From: Balanoglossus misakiensis
Lineage: Eukaryota; Hemichordata
Reading direction: 5' to 3'
Assembly (NCBI GenBank): GCA_040954595.2
Contig: CM082577.2
Location: 12,214,001 to 12,278,000 of the forward strand
Length of the DNA stretch: 64,000 nucleotides
Shown: positions 48,201-59,671 of the stretch, in pieces
Numbering within the stretch: position 1 is the stretch's first letter
How the letters are laid out: each line of letters opens with the position of its first letter
Notes under the pieces: model-generated
What the model was told of the DNA's origin: nothing
What the model saw: only the letters and a program-made list of their open reading frames with translations
Databases searched by the model: none
Made by a program: the position numbers and the translations under genes

Positions 48201-48286
48201 CACATGTCTCGAGTTAGGATCCTAGATATCAGATGATGTGAATACCGCGCAATATGGCTGTTGGACTCTGGCATGTCGAATTAGTC
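45261..48286. other. intergenic stretch, no supported gene
   Basis: A small hairpin agccctgcgt/acatgcagggct at about 45388-45419 and scattered open frames of up to 113 codons without domains. Confidence 0.4.
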
Positions 48287-48396
48287 CAATCTGATCAAAA
48301 TCAGATGTAGGGTACGGCGATGTCTTTTACTTACGCGGTACGATATTCTTATGCTGTCGCCTAGCCGTACCCTACATCTGATTTCAGTCAGATTGG
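48287..48396. mobile_element. CAATCTGATT foldback, copy 3, diverged
   Basis: caatctgatcaaaatcagat at the left and the imperfect inverse ctgatttcagtcagattg at the right. Flanks gaattagtc and gatttagtc are 9-bp direct repeats with one mismatch. Confidence 0.85.
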
Positions 48397-48623
48397 ATTT
48401 AGTCTTGGCCACGGCAATCAAGTAATTACCCAAATGAAAACTGATCGATTTTATTGATTGAGCGATGACAGATGTAGGCCTATAATTAAGTGACAAACGA
48501 ATGGCCAAATGATTTCACGGTTGGTTGCGTGGGCCTGCTGAAATGACGGCTTTCAACCGCCAGATGAGCACATAAACCTTGGAGAATTGCCTGATACATC
48601 ATCATGGTCTGACGTGTGGACGA

Positions 48624-48871
48624 CATTTTTTGCTTCTTTGAAGTTGGCCCTCCTTGGCGCCTACGGCAAGACCTATACGCATGCGCAATCCAGTTGAATT
48701 ACAAATGTCGTTCGAAGTATAAAGGGCTGGTATATGTTTTTGGATACCATTTTTTGCTTCTTTGAAGTTGGCCCTCCTTGGCGCCTACGGCAAGACCTAT
48801 ACGCATGCGCAATCCAGTTGAATTACAAATGTCGTTCGAAGTATAAAGGGCTGGTATATGTTTTTGGATAC
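48624..48871 (+). repeat. 124-bp tandem duplication
   Basis: Two copies, 48624-48747 and 48748-48871, from cattttttgcttctttgaag to tatgtttttggatac. I see no differences between them, so the event is recent. Confidence 0.9.
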
Positions 48872-51475
48872 CATGATTCATTAGAAGCGTACCCTGGACT
48901 CCTTTTTCTGAATACAAAATTTTAAAACTAGGCTTTAGTTAAGTATCAGCCGAACGTGAATCTGCAGACAAAATGCCCTGTAAAATTCTTCAAATCATTA
49001 AGCCGTTCGCATTTTCTTTAAATCAAGGAGAATATATTCAATCGCAAGTAGACTTCATCAAAGAATGCAGAATTTGTCTAGTTTACACGCTAATGCGTCA
49101 ACTACCAGTCATTACGTGAAGTGTACACAGTCTTTAAAGGCCCTCGGCGACGTTAATTATAGAACGAAAACAAGTAACACCAATCTTGCGTGGATTTATG
49201 GCCTAAATCTCACCTCGCGCGTGTTATTTTTGACAAAGTGCAGTTGACCTGTTTGGGTTCTGTACGGGCATTCACCTGGTGGGGCGAAATGTTCCACACT
49301 CGGGGTCATGGCAGAGGTGCTTGTTTGTTACGATTTGGGAGGGGTGTTTAGAGCATGGAAATATGCAATTTTCCGTAAAATTTGGACGTCCAAGACAACG
49401 AAGAAGAAATTTCAGGAGAAGTCAGACCATAATTTCTTTGAAAGCAAGTTAGATGGGACTAATATTTTTCAATTTTCATTGCATTTGTACCATTTCATCA
49501 CCTCCCACGGGAGGTTAGCTAAGAAGATTCCCGAGCCATTATTTGACATTGTATTATTCTCCACGAATGTACAATAAAACAGATAGCTTTTCGGTGCGAC
49601 AGAAAATTCGGTGTCTTTTGGGAAAAATTCTACTTACACAACAACCACGAATGATATGCAAATCCCCTTATTTGAGAGAACTCATTTGATGATTTTTAGT
49701 TTCATTTCGGCTCAAAGGCTCTATAGGTTTACTAACTTTTAGGTGTGGTTACGGGGAGTCTCGCCAAATTGTGGTCTCTTGACAACCATTCTATCTTCAT
49801 TTTACGATATACTGCTGTCAAACTGATGTCACCTAACGATAATGAATGGGGCCTGCAAAATACAACTGATGTCAAAATCTGTCAAATTTTAAAATACTTA
49901 ATGGATTTCGTGGCGCCGTATTGTTAATACGCGTTTAATATGATGTAACCAGTGAAACTTCGTCTGATAATGATCAGAATGCGGATGCCACGCACGTTAA
50001 TATTGTCTCTTCGGCTTATTATTTAAAGAGAATCGACCATTTTGTGACATGTTCTAGAGGTTGTTACTACATGGTATTTCAAAGGGCTCTTCACACACCC
50101 CGCTCGTATACTATATACAATCGCTACTTCGATGACGTAATTTATGGTGCGTACCAGAAATTACGTCCTCGAACAGGGACTCTAATGCTGCCTATACACG
50201 AATATGAAATTGAGTTTCGACGACCTACGAGTCGATATTCCTTTTGAACGACATCACTGATTTCTCACAATAGACAAAAATCGTGTCTGTCAAAATGACA
50301 GTGAATGAATGCCCTTCACAATTGCAAAATCTGACTAGAACCGGGTCCGGGCTATTAATTGGTCCGTGTCCATCAAAAGCCTTACTATTTTATCCCTCGA
50401 TTTTAGGCAGGACCTAGCCTACCCCCTCCAAACCCGGACTGACCTAGTCTGGCTCTGATCCGACATAGCAGCGTGGCGTGTCCATCGTTTTTGGTCGATT
50501 TAATGAATGAATGAATGAATGAATGAATGAATGGATAGATTGGTGGATGCGGGTGGATAGATACAGTAGCATGAAAGCAATGACTGAATTCAAAAATGAA
50601 ATTTTGTTTGACGGATTGTTTTGTCTTTGGTGCAGACACACAGTGAACATATTTCATTCTCAAAACCATATCACATCAACATGGCATTTCCTGTTATGGA
50701 GTGGTGACGTCACTTCCCCGGCGACGTATGCCCGGTTTTGCAGATCCATCGCTTAATCTATATTGAAATCGAAATTGCTTAGAACTTGAAGCCAAGGTTA
50801 TGTGGAAACTCGAAAATGATTTAGCGTCACTCTACACATAAGTTTAATTTACATCTACGGATTGATATAATAACTTCATATTCGCAACAGCGATAAGCCA
50901 CAAGGCATAATATTTGAAATCCAGCTTTCATTGATACCCACCCATTCATTCTCATTTGGATGTGTTGTTTTTGGGGTCATAATTAAAATAGAATGGGTGC
51001 CTTTTGTCACGTCATGATTCTAAGTGATCAATACAGCCAGCGTGTAATGTGGAGCATTTCACGTTAAACATTTTATCCTATTTCTCTATTTACTTCATTG
51101 CCGTAGGGAAATAAAATTTCAACTAGCACGGCCTTTGGTTTGAATGCGAGCGTATTAACAATCGCCAGTTGTCAGTCATATTCAATAGATCGTTTCAATA
51201 CAAAGATTGTAAGTCTATGGAAATGATCCGTGACTGATGGCGGCCACAGAATCGATACAGTTACCTCCATTGTTAATCAAATATATATTAGATCTAATTT
51301 ATCTGAGTGGAATTGATTCCGACCATTAATTTGTCACTTAAATGGAAATCATTTACGGAGAATGTTATTTTACATTTCTAAAAAAGCTTGAACTCTGCAG
51401 AATGCTGGTGTGAATACATTATACATATATGACAAAATAGTAAATGGCGTCAATAAACAATACTATTAAAGTGAC
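48872..51475. other. intergenic stretch, no supported gene
   Basis: Contains an (AATG)n microsatellite at 50501-50533. Open frames of up to 89 codons are unremarkable. Confidence 0.4.
50501..50533 (+). repeat. (AATG)n microsatellite
   Basis: About eight uninterrupted aatg units. Confidence 0.9.
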
Positions 51476-51810
51476 ATTAGCAGTAACTTTTGGCTTTATT
51501 TTCAGTATTTTTGATTTGTGTACCAAATGGTATTTCTTTTTGTTCTACTCCAAACAACATACTAATAGTAATATACATGTACACCCAGTACTCCGCTAGT
51601 CAATAAAGCCTGTATGTGTGTAACGACCATTGTTATTGTTGACAAATTAACTCTAGTCCGGATTTTTATTCATATGTTACACAATAACATATAGAGCTTG
51701 TGTTAATAAGCTGGATACTGGTCATTTCATCATACTTCAGGGATTTGAACAAGAAACTACAGTTGATATTAAACTAATCAAAAATACTGAAAACTTAGCG
51801 AAAAGTTACA
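51476..51810 (+). repeat. dispersed repeat, copy 2 of the diverged pair
   Basis: Collinear with 40960-41300 across about 330 bp, about 10 kb away and in the same orientation. Confidence 0.65.
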
Positions 51811-52200
51811 TTTATGAAGCTTTAATAGTCGGTCATGTGATCAAATGACAGGTAAGAGCCGGGCAGTTGTTTAGATTAGTCCAGCATTTGCTTGGTGTGA
51901 CTTTGCGCATGTACGCCTATACAGGGGATTTGTACCGAGCTCTTATTTCCAGGAGGAGGGTTAAATTTCGGATTTCTTTTCCGAGACAACGGTGAGACAA
52001 CTCGATAGTATGAGACAACGAAACGTTGAAAGCTAGAGGAATTCATAACATCGACAGTGCATGGGAAGGAAATCAATCAGTTGTCAAAAACGATGTTTGC
52101 AATTACATTCGCGAAAATACCCTGAAAAGTGTCTTTCATGTCGGTCTCTCTGGGCCCTGGAGAGAGAGGGGAGGGAACAGAGACAGAGATACAGACAATG
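51811..52200. other. intergenic stretch, nothing recognised
   Basis: No domain in the short frames present. Confidence 0.4.
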
Positions 52201-52780
52201 AGGCGTGGGTAGCTGCAATAATGGTATAGCCTTGGTGGTGGACTGGATGATCGCTGACGGGTGGCTTGATCGCTGACGCCCCCTCCTCTCCAATCCGCAA
52301 TGTACTTTTTCGAAGGATAGGGATAGGTAAAGGAAGGCATTGTAGCCTTGATGGGGCCGTCAGCGATCAAGTCACCCGCCAGCGATCAACCAGTCCACCA
52401 CCAAGGCTACAATTATTGCAGCTAAGGCGTGGGCACAGTTTCGTTTGTCATTTTTCGATGCGATTGAAAAACACTCCGACCTATATTCTTTTTATAAACG
52501 ATCAAGCCATCCGTCAGCGATAGACTTGACCAGCCCACCACCAAGGCTACAATTATTGCAGCTAAGGCGTGGGCACATTATTGTTCGTCATTTTTCGATG
52601 CGATTGAAAAACACTTCGACCTATATTCTTTTTATACACGATCAAGACACTCGTCAGCGATAGACTTGACCAGCCCACCACCAAGGCTACAATTATTGCA
52701 GCTAAGGCGTGGGCACAGTTTTGTTTGTCATCGATGCGATTGAAAACACTTCGACCTTCATTCTTATTATTATTAGGCCC
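52201..52780. repeat. 140-bp tandem repeats with an inverted flanking copy
   Basis: aaggctacaattattgcagc starts units at 52403, 52543 and 52683 (period 140, third one partial). The left part, 52201-52285, holds the inverse (agctgcaataatggtatagc) together with gatcgctgacgg motifs, so the whole looks like a foldback with an amplified right arm. Confidence 0.85.
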
Positions 52781-54148
52781 AAGCGTATTTTGCCCATTTA
52801 TTTTCGATATTTACGAGACAACCGTATTCATCGGTCAACTTTTGCGCATGCAGTCACGGTTGACGATATCCACAGCAACAGTGACTTTGGCAACACTGCA
52901 TGCCAGCGAAACAAAAGCCCCTTCAACGAGAATAAAGTTCCCCTATTTCATTATCTTTTACAAAAACACTGTGAAGTGAGCCATGAGATGTTGAATTCGA
53001 ACGTTGATTAATTAGAAGGTGAATACGTTAACACTTTATTACCAGCGTTTCGACAACCGATTTGACGCCATGCCATTTGTGTACAGTTGTATCTATTAAG
53101 AACAATGTGATGACTTTTTATTCAGAGATCAGTGATAAGTGCCAACCCGCGAACAAAACATGCTTATGTTTTAATCAGCCGTACATTGTGTCGCGGTCTG
53201 TGATGAGTGTACTTGTTCTAAATAGTCGTGAAAAGATTTGCCTAACGGCAAGTAGCTATCCCACAGTGATTGGCTATTCATTCCCTCGCAATTAGCATAT
53301 TTTGGCTTTGCTAACAATTGATGCTACTCCCTGGTATGACAGCTTGCTTGCCTACAAACACGAGTGATACTGCGACTGCCAACTGGTTTCAAGGTACACA
53401 GCCACCTTCACTCTTGCTGGCATGCCACTTTGAATAATATATATATATATGTCTTGCAAATGCCTAAATACATTAACATTGCCAGCTTTACCCATCCAAA
53501 GAGAAAAAAAGCAACTGTTTCACCCATATGCCCAGCAGCCTTTACTTTTTTTCAGCTTCGCAAAATTGAAACCCGTAACAAGTGTACACAATGCAATAAT
53601 GAGGGAGAGACAAAAATATGACCCAATGTATAACCCCCCCCCCCTGACCAGTCTAACAGTACGAATTGAGAAATGATCCAATTCACCCTTTATAGGTTTA
53701 AAGCATTACGATAGAGCTTTAAAATGAAACGACAAAATTCAGGGGTACATAAGAAAGCGAAGCCTTCGAATGAAATGACAGCTTTCACACCGTGCACGAA
53801 TAGCTTGGACAGGGAAATTATAGCTGCTGGAATGAAATCCGCAAGCTTGGTCATCTACACAATGTAAAACAAAAGCTTTGAACATATTTTGATGTTGAGG
53901 GCGTAAACCTAGATGGCTGTCAGCAATGACAGAGCGAGTGGTGGTATTTAAGTATTTTACCCGTTTTCTCAAACAAAATCGCCAGATTGTGTTGTTTAAT
54001 TTTCCGCGTTCAGTGAAGTTCAGGTTCATTTTCACTTCTGTAAAGTTTCTGCCCCCATTTTGCAAAACTTGCAGAGAAATCTCCGTTCCCGTTTTCCAAC
54101 TGAACAGGTGGTTTTATCGGTATATCTCTTTTTTGGAGGATATAAAAT
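52781..54148. other. intergenic stretch, no supported gene
   Basis: Short AT run at about 53437 and a C run near 53633. No domain in the open frames. Confidence 0.4.
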
Positions 54149-54164
54149 GGCCCTGAAAAGGGCC
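54149..54164 (-). other. histone-type mRNA 3' stem-loop, orphan
   Basis: On the minus strand AAAC precedes GGCCCTTTTCAGGGCC, a 6-bp stem with a TTTC loop identical in form to the conserved 3' processing signal of metazoan replication-dependent histone mRNAs. A purine tract, ccaaaaaagaga, follows 11 nt after it at the usual place of the histone downstream element. No histone coding sequence ends upstream of it; a BEL/Pao fragment lies there instead. Confidence 0.55.
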
Positions 54165-54217
54165 GTTTGGTTTGCGGTATTAGATCTCTTTTCTCTTACA
54201 CCGGATATTGCTCAATA

Positions 54218-54511
54218 TCAAGGTAAAGAGACTATCCCCCTGTTGATGTCATCCTGGATTAAACACTGGTCCTCAAAAATTGCGTAGATGACTCTTTTTG
54301 CGGCTCTAATCATCGCCTCGTGTACGCCTCCAAAGTGTGGCGCAAGTGGTTGATTAAATTGCCATTTTATACCTCGGTTGGCGGTTTCTCTCTTGATTTT
54401 ATCTTGGTTTAGATTTTATCTTGGTCCACCAATTGTTGTAGTTCTTTGTCTGCTCCTACGAAGTTACCACCATTGTCTGATATAATTAATTTCTTTCGGA
54501 ACACCTCTTCG
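54218..54511 (-). pseudogene. BEL/Pao retrotransposon integrase fragment, broken
   Basis: Minus-strand reading shows LIISDNGGNFVGADKEL, the integrase-core motif with its catalytic Asp (SDNG), and further on KWQFNQPLAPHFGGVHEAM, the typical BEL/Pao NPP..PHFGG motif, and IRAAKR. The Arg-Arg-Gly-Val-Pro stretch before SDNG is in a different frame (a one-base shift), and a 17-bp duplication in the middle causes a stop. The 5' side is cut off by a G-run transposon at 54520. Confidence 0.85.
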
Positions 54512-54519
54512 ATTACAGT

Positions 54520-55434
54520 CAACTTGAATTTTGAAGTCCTAAAGGGGGGGTCATCTGGTTTTTTTAAACGTTTAGGAGGGGGTCACATACTTTTGCCACC
54601 AAACTTTTGCTTTTGAGTCCACAAAATTGCAGTTTCGCGCTCTTCATTTTGCAAAATTTTCTAATGTGGGAGGGGGACACCCACCCCCTTCATTCTCTGC
54701 CACATTTCATTGTTTGCTGGCTTGTCTAGTGTACCAGGGCTGAGTGCTTGCCACCCCAACCCCACCGATGATAGAGAAAAATCGTTTAAACCATTTCGCA
54801 TAACTGATAGTTTCGCGCTGCATCTTCTATATACTAGAAGTTTTATAAATGATGTCATGACGTGGATGACGCCAAATCTTCTAACTTTGAGTGGAGTGGC
54901 AAAAGTAAAATTGGTCCTCCCAAACATTGAAATAATTTGCTTTTGAGTTCATTAATATGCAACTTTGCGCTATTATTTTACACAATTTTCATATGTGGGA
55001 GGGGGACACCCCCTCCCACACCCACCCCCTTCATGCGTTTATTCGCTGGTTTGTCTAGTGTACCGGGGCAGACTTCTTGCCACCCCACCCCCGATGCTTA
55101 CTTTGAGTGGAGTAAATTTGTCCTCCCTAACATTTAGTTAATTTGCTTTTGAGTTCATTAAAATGCAACTTTGAGCACCGTATTTTACAAAATTTTCTTA
55201 TGTCCCCACCCCGCCACTTTTCTTGTTTTACCAATTCTAGCAACTATTGTATTGACTTGTCATTTTAATTTGTTCATAGATTTCTTTATTGCAACGATAT
55301 ACTATTATTTACTTCAATTACTTTAAGAAATTTATAATTGAGGTGTGAGGAGCCTCATTCCCTTTATTGCATACAGTGACCCCCCCCCCCTGGATTTTGC
55401 CGGCCCCCCGGCCGTAAAAACTGAACGGTCCCTT
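54520..55434. mobile_element. G-run DNA transposon, copy 3, left end missing, internally duplicated
   Basis: Right end taaaaactgaacggtccctt is intact; the left TIR is absent where it abuts the integrase fragment. The interior block from cttttgagtt to cttgccacccc appears repeatedly (near 54611, 54940 and 55145), so the copy is longer than its relatives. Confidence 0.8.
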
Positions 55435-55661
55435 AGTCCAAATCGGGGTGTAATGTCCTCCAAAGGCCCATAGCAACGGGCAAAAAGATCCCGGGGACCC
55501 ATCTTAAGAGGGAAATACGGGGAGATCGCCATTATTTTCGTCAATCAAGTGAGAGCTACATCTGTTCAGTCCAAGAAGAGGTCGTTCTCCAACTCGTTCT
55601 TACAACATGCATGAATATGATAGGCCAGATTACTACAGGTACCGCCAACCCAGTCGTAGTG
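55435..55661. other. intergenic spacer, nothing recognised
   Basis: Short non-repeat sequence between two elements. Confidence 0.4.
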
Positions 55662-55720
55662 TGAGGCGACAGCATAAAAAACCACGTCGCCGTTCCCTAC
55701 ATCTGATTTTAATCAGATTG
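55662..55720. mobile_element. CAATCTGATT foldback, right half only
   Basis: ggcgacagcataaaaaacca followed by cgtcgccgttccctacatct and the tail ctgattttaatcagattg. The left arm is missing. Confidence 0.8.
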
Positions 55721-55764
55721 GTGCAGACCATGTTAAAAATTGTTGAAAATAACACCAAATATTA

Positions 55765-56978
55765 ATTAAAGCTGCAAGCAGCGTTGGCGGGGCACAAGCG
55801 GTTCCCATGGTGACCAGCAAATGCCACGGCTGTATCTGCTGGGGATACCAAGATATGGGAAAGTAGGTCAAAGGTCACCTGAGGTCACCCCAAATTTGGG
55901 CAAAAAATTGGACCCCATTCTAGTCTAGATCCAACAAAAAACGAGACCCCTAGCCCTATTGGTTCGCCTGCAATTAGGTATGCACATAATTAATGAGGTC
56001 TTGTGTAAGACTCCATTATGTGCTCAATACCCATAAAAGCCAGGGCTCTAACTGCTGTGGAGGCTGAGATATGGGAAAGTAGATCAAAGGTCACCCAAGG
56101 TCACCCAAAATTAGGGCATAAAATTTTGACCCCAGACTGTGCCATGTCCAACCAATACCAGACCTCTAGCCCTATTGGGTAGCATGGAATTAGATATGCA
56201 GAAAAATGATGTTTCAGAAATAGGTCAAAGGTCATTGCCAAAATTACCAAAATATTTGTGTCATGTCCTGGCAGCATTGGTACCCATGTCCACAAAATTC
56301 ATGACTGTGGTGCTTTTACAAGAGGAGGTATGGGGAATATGCATATATAATTAGTTGTTTTAAAACTGGGTCAAAGGTCATGTGAAAATTGCCCCGAAAA
56401 ATTGTGACAACTTCCGGTCATATGATGACTCATATCCAAAAAAAGAATTTCCGTGCTGTCAATATTTTGGCTACAAAAAGGAATTTATATTTTTCAATGG
56501 TTTTCCGAAAATCCAACATGGCCGCCATAATGATCGACCAATCACAGTGCGCTTCGCAAACTTGATAGACATAGGTTAGGTGACCACATGCCCCAAATCC
56601 CGTGACTCGGCAATCGCTGGTTCTGGAGAAGAAGATTTTTAAAGTTTTAAGTACTTTTTCAGAAAAACAATTGTAGCAAAAAAACTTTATGTGTGACGTC
56701 ATGATTTCAATGGGGTAAAATGATGGACAGAAGGTAGGCTACCTGCACACCAAATTTGAACTCGATCGGCCCAGTAGTTTTTGAGAAGGACTCGTTTAAC
56801 GATTTTCAGGAAATCCAATATGGCCGCCAGGTCACGTGACTAATTAAATATTCACGAGCCACTGCACGTCTACTCATTGGCCCCTATCACCCTACCAAGT
56901 TTCAGCCCCCTAGGTGCTGTGGTTTTCCAGATCTACCTGGCCGAATTTCTCGGAAGAAGAAGAATAATAATAATAATA
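55765..56978 (+). repeat. nuclear-receptor-motif repeat array, unit 1 (1214 bp)
   Basis: Starts attaaagctgcaagcagc (a GCTGC-AA-GCAGC palindrome) and ends gaagaagaataataataata. It carries perfect DR1 sites at 55865 and 56222, a third half site at DR4 spacing after the first, two ATGGCCGCC blocks and gtcacgtgac. Unit 2 is nearly identical. Confidence 0.9.
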
Positions 56979-58187
56979 ATTAAAGCTGCAAGCAGCGTTG
57001 GCGGGGCACAAGCGGTTCCCATGGTGACCAGCAAATGCCACGGCTGTATCTGCTGGGGATACCAAGATATGGGAAAGTAGGTCAAAGGTCACCTGAGGTC
57101 ACCCCAAATTTGGGCAAAAAAATTGGACCCCATACTAGTCTAGATCCAACAAAAAACCAGACCCCTAGCCCTATTGGTTCGCCTGCAATTAGGTATGCAC
57201 ATAATTAATGAGGTCTTGTGTAAGACTCCATTATGTGCTCAATCCCCATAAAAGCCAGGGCTCTAACTGCTCTGGATGCTGAGATATGGGAAAGTAGATC
57301 AAAGGTCACCCAAGGTCACCCAAAATTTGGGCATAAAATTTTGACCCCAGAGTGGGCCATGTCCAACCAATACCAGACCTCTAGCCCTATTGGGTAGCAT
57401 GGAATTAGATATGCAGAAAAATGATGTTTCAGAAATAGGTCAAAGGTCATTGTCAAAATTACCAAAATATTTGTGTCATGTCCTGGCAGCATGGGTACCC
57501 ATGTCCACAAAATTCATGACTGTGGTGCTTTGACAAGAGGAGGTATGGGGAATATGCATATATAATTAGTTGTTTTAAAACTGGGTCAAAGGTCATGTGA
57601 AAATTGCCCTGAAAAATTGTGACAACTTCCGGTCATATGATGACTCATATCCAAAAAAATAATTTCCATGCTGTCAACATTTTGGCTACAAAACGGAATT
57701 ATCACTTTTCAATGGTTTTCCGAAAATCCAACATGGCCGCCATAATGATCGACCAATCACAGTGCGCTTCGCAAACTTGATAGACATAGGTTAGGTGACC
57801 ACATATCCCAAATCCCGAGACTCGGTAACCGCTGGTTCTGGAGAAGAAGATTTTTAAAGTTTTAAGTAGTTTTTCAGAAAAACAATTGTAGCAAAAAAAC
57901 TTTATGTATGACGTCATGATTTCAATGGGGTAAAATGATGGACAGAAGGTAGGCTACCTGCACACCAAATTTGAACTCGATCAGCCCAGTGGTTTTTGAG
58001 AAGGACTCATTTAACGATTTTCAGGAAATCCAATATGGCCGCCAGGTCACGTGACTAATTAAATATTCACGGGCCACTGCACGTCTACTCATTGGCCCCT
58101 ATCACCCTACCAAGTTTCAGCCCCCTAGGTGCAGCGGTTTTCCAGATCTACCTGGCCGAATTTCTCGGAAGAAGAAGAATAATAATA
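56979..58187 (+). repeat. array unit 2 (1209 bp)
   Basis: Near-identical to unit 1, with only scattered differences. DR1 at 57079 and 57437. A tail of aataataataatt joins it to unit 3. Confidence 0.9.
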
Positions 58188-59671
58188 ATTAAAGCTGCGA
58201 GCAGCATTGTCGGGCCCAAGCGCTGATCTTGAATTATATATGCACAGTATGAATGAGAAGAAACAGAATTTTCTATCGGATGTATTATCTCATGACATAA
58301 CAAGGATGTGTGTATTTTTGCTGCTGAAATAGGGTGAAGTAGGTCAAAGGTCACCTGAGGTCACCCAACATTTGGGCAAAAAATTTTGACCCATGCTGGG
58401 CCATGTCCAACAAAAACCAAAACTCTAGCTCTATTGGTTCGCGTGTAATTAGGTATGTGCATATTTAATGAGGTCAGCAGGTGTCACAGGTGACCCAAAA
58501 ATTTGGCTTTACATTTAGGTCCCATCCTGCCAAATGCCAAGGCTGTATCTGCTCTGGATGTTGAGATATGCGAAAGTAGGTCAAAGGTCACCAGAGGTCA
58601 CCCAACATTTGGGCAAACAATTTTGATCCCATACTGGTCCATGACCAACAAAAACCAAACCTCTAGCTCTATTGGTTCGCCTGTAATTAGCTATGCACAT
58701 AATTAATGAGGTCAACAGAGGTCAAAGGGGTCATGAAAAGTAGCAAAAATATTTGGATCACACACTAATCCACATGCATCAAAAACCAAACATCTAGCCC
58801 TATAGGTTAGCCTGGAAATAGATATGCAGAAATAACGTGTGAAAAGTAGGTCAAAGGTCATGTGAAAAATCGCCAAAAATTTGTAACATATTTTAGTCAT
58901 ATGACGATTGATATCCATGAAAAGAATTTGTATGCTATCAATTCTTAGACTAGGAAAAGGAATTTCAATTTTTCACTGCTTTTTACAAAATCCAATATGG
59001 CCGCCATAATCTTCGACCAATCACAATGCTCTTTGCAAACTTGATAGACATCAGTGTTGTGACCATACTCCCCGAATCTTGCGACTCAGTTATCGCCCGT
59101 TCTGGAGAAGAAGATTTTGGGAGTTTTACTATGGTTTTTCGAAAATCCAATATGGCCGCCATAATCTTCGACCAATCACAATGATCTTCGCAAACTTGAT
59201 AGACCTCAGTTAGGAGACCCCATACCCCAAACCGCGTGACTCGGTTATCGCCGGTTCTGGAGAAGAAGATTTTTGAAATTTTGACCAGATTTCAGAAAAA
59301 CAACTGTAGCAAAAAAACTGCAACATTGACAGCAAAATATCCAATTACAAAAATGATGGGCAGAAGGTACACTACCAGCACGCCAAATTTGAAGTCGATC
59401 TGACTTGTAGTTTCTGAGATCTGAGATTTGCATTTTTTCAGAAAATCCAATATGGCCGCCAGGTCACGTGACTAATTAAGTATTCACAAGTCACTGCACA
59501 TCTACTCATAGACCTTGACCACTGTAGCAAGTTTGAGCAGTGTACCTGCAGTAGTTTCAGAGATTTAGTTGGCCGAAGAATTGACACAAGAAAAAAGAAA
59601 GAAAGAAAGAAAGAAAGAAAAACCCCAACGAAACCAATAGGGCCCAAGCGCAAGCAAGCGCTTGGGCCCTA
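58188..59671 (+). repeat. array unit 3 (about 1.48 kb)
   Basis: A second subtype with cattgtcgggcccaagc at the head. DR1 at 58341, 58578 and 58848. It ends in (GAAA)n and a 13-bp-stem hairpin (59639-59670, agggcccaagcgc and its inverse, loop aagcaa). Confidence 0.9.
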
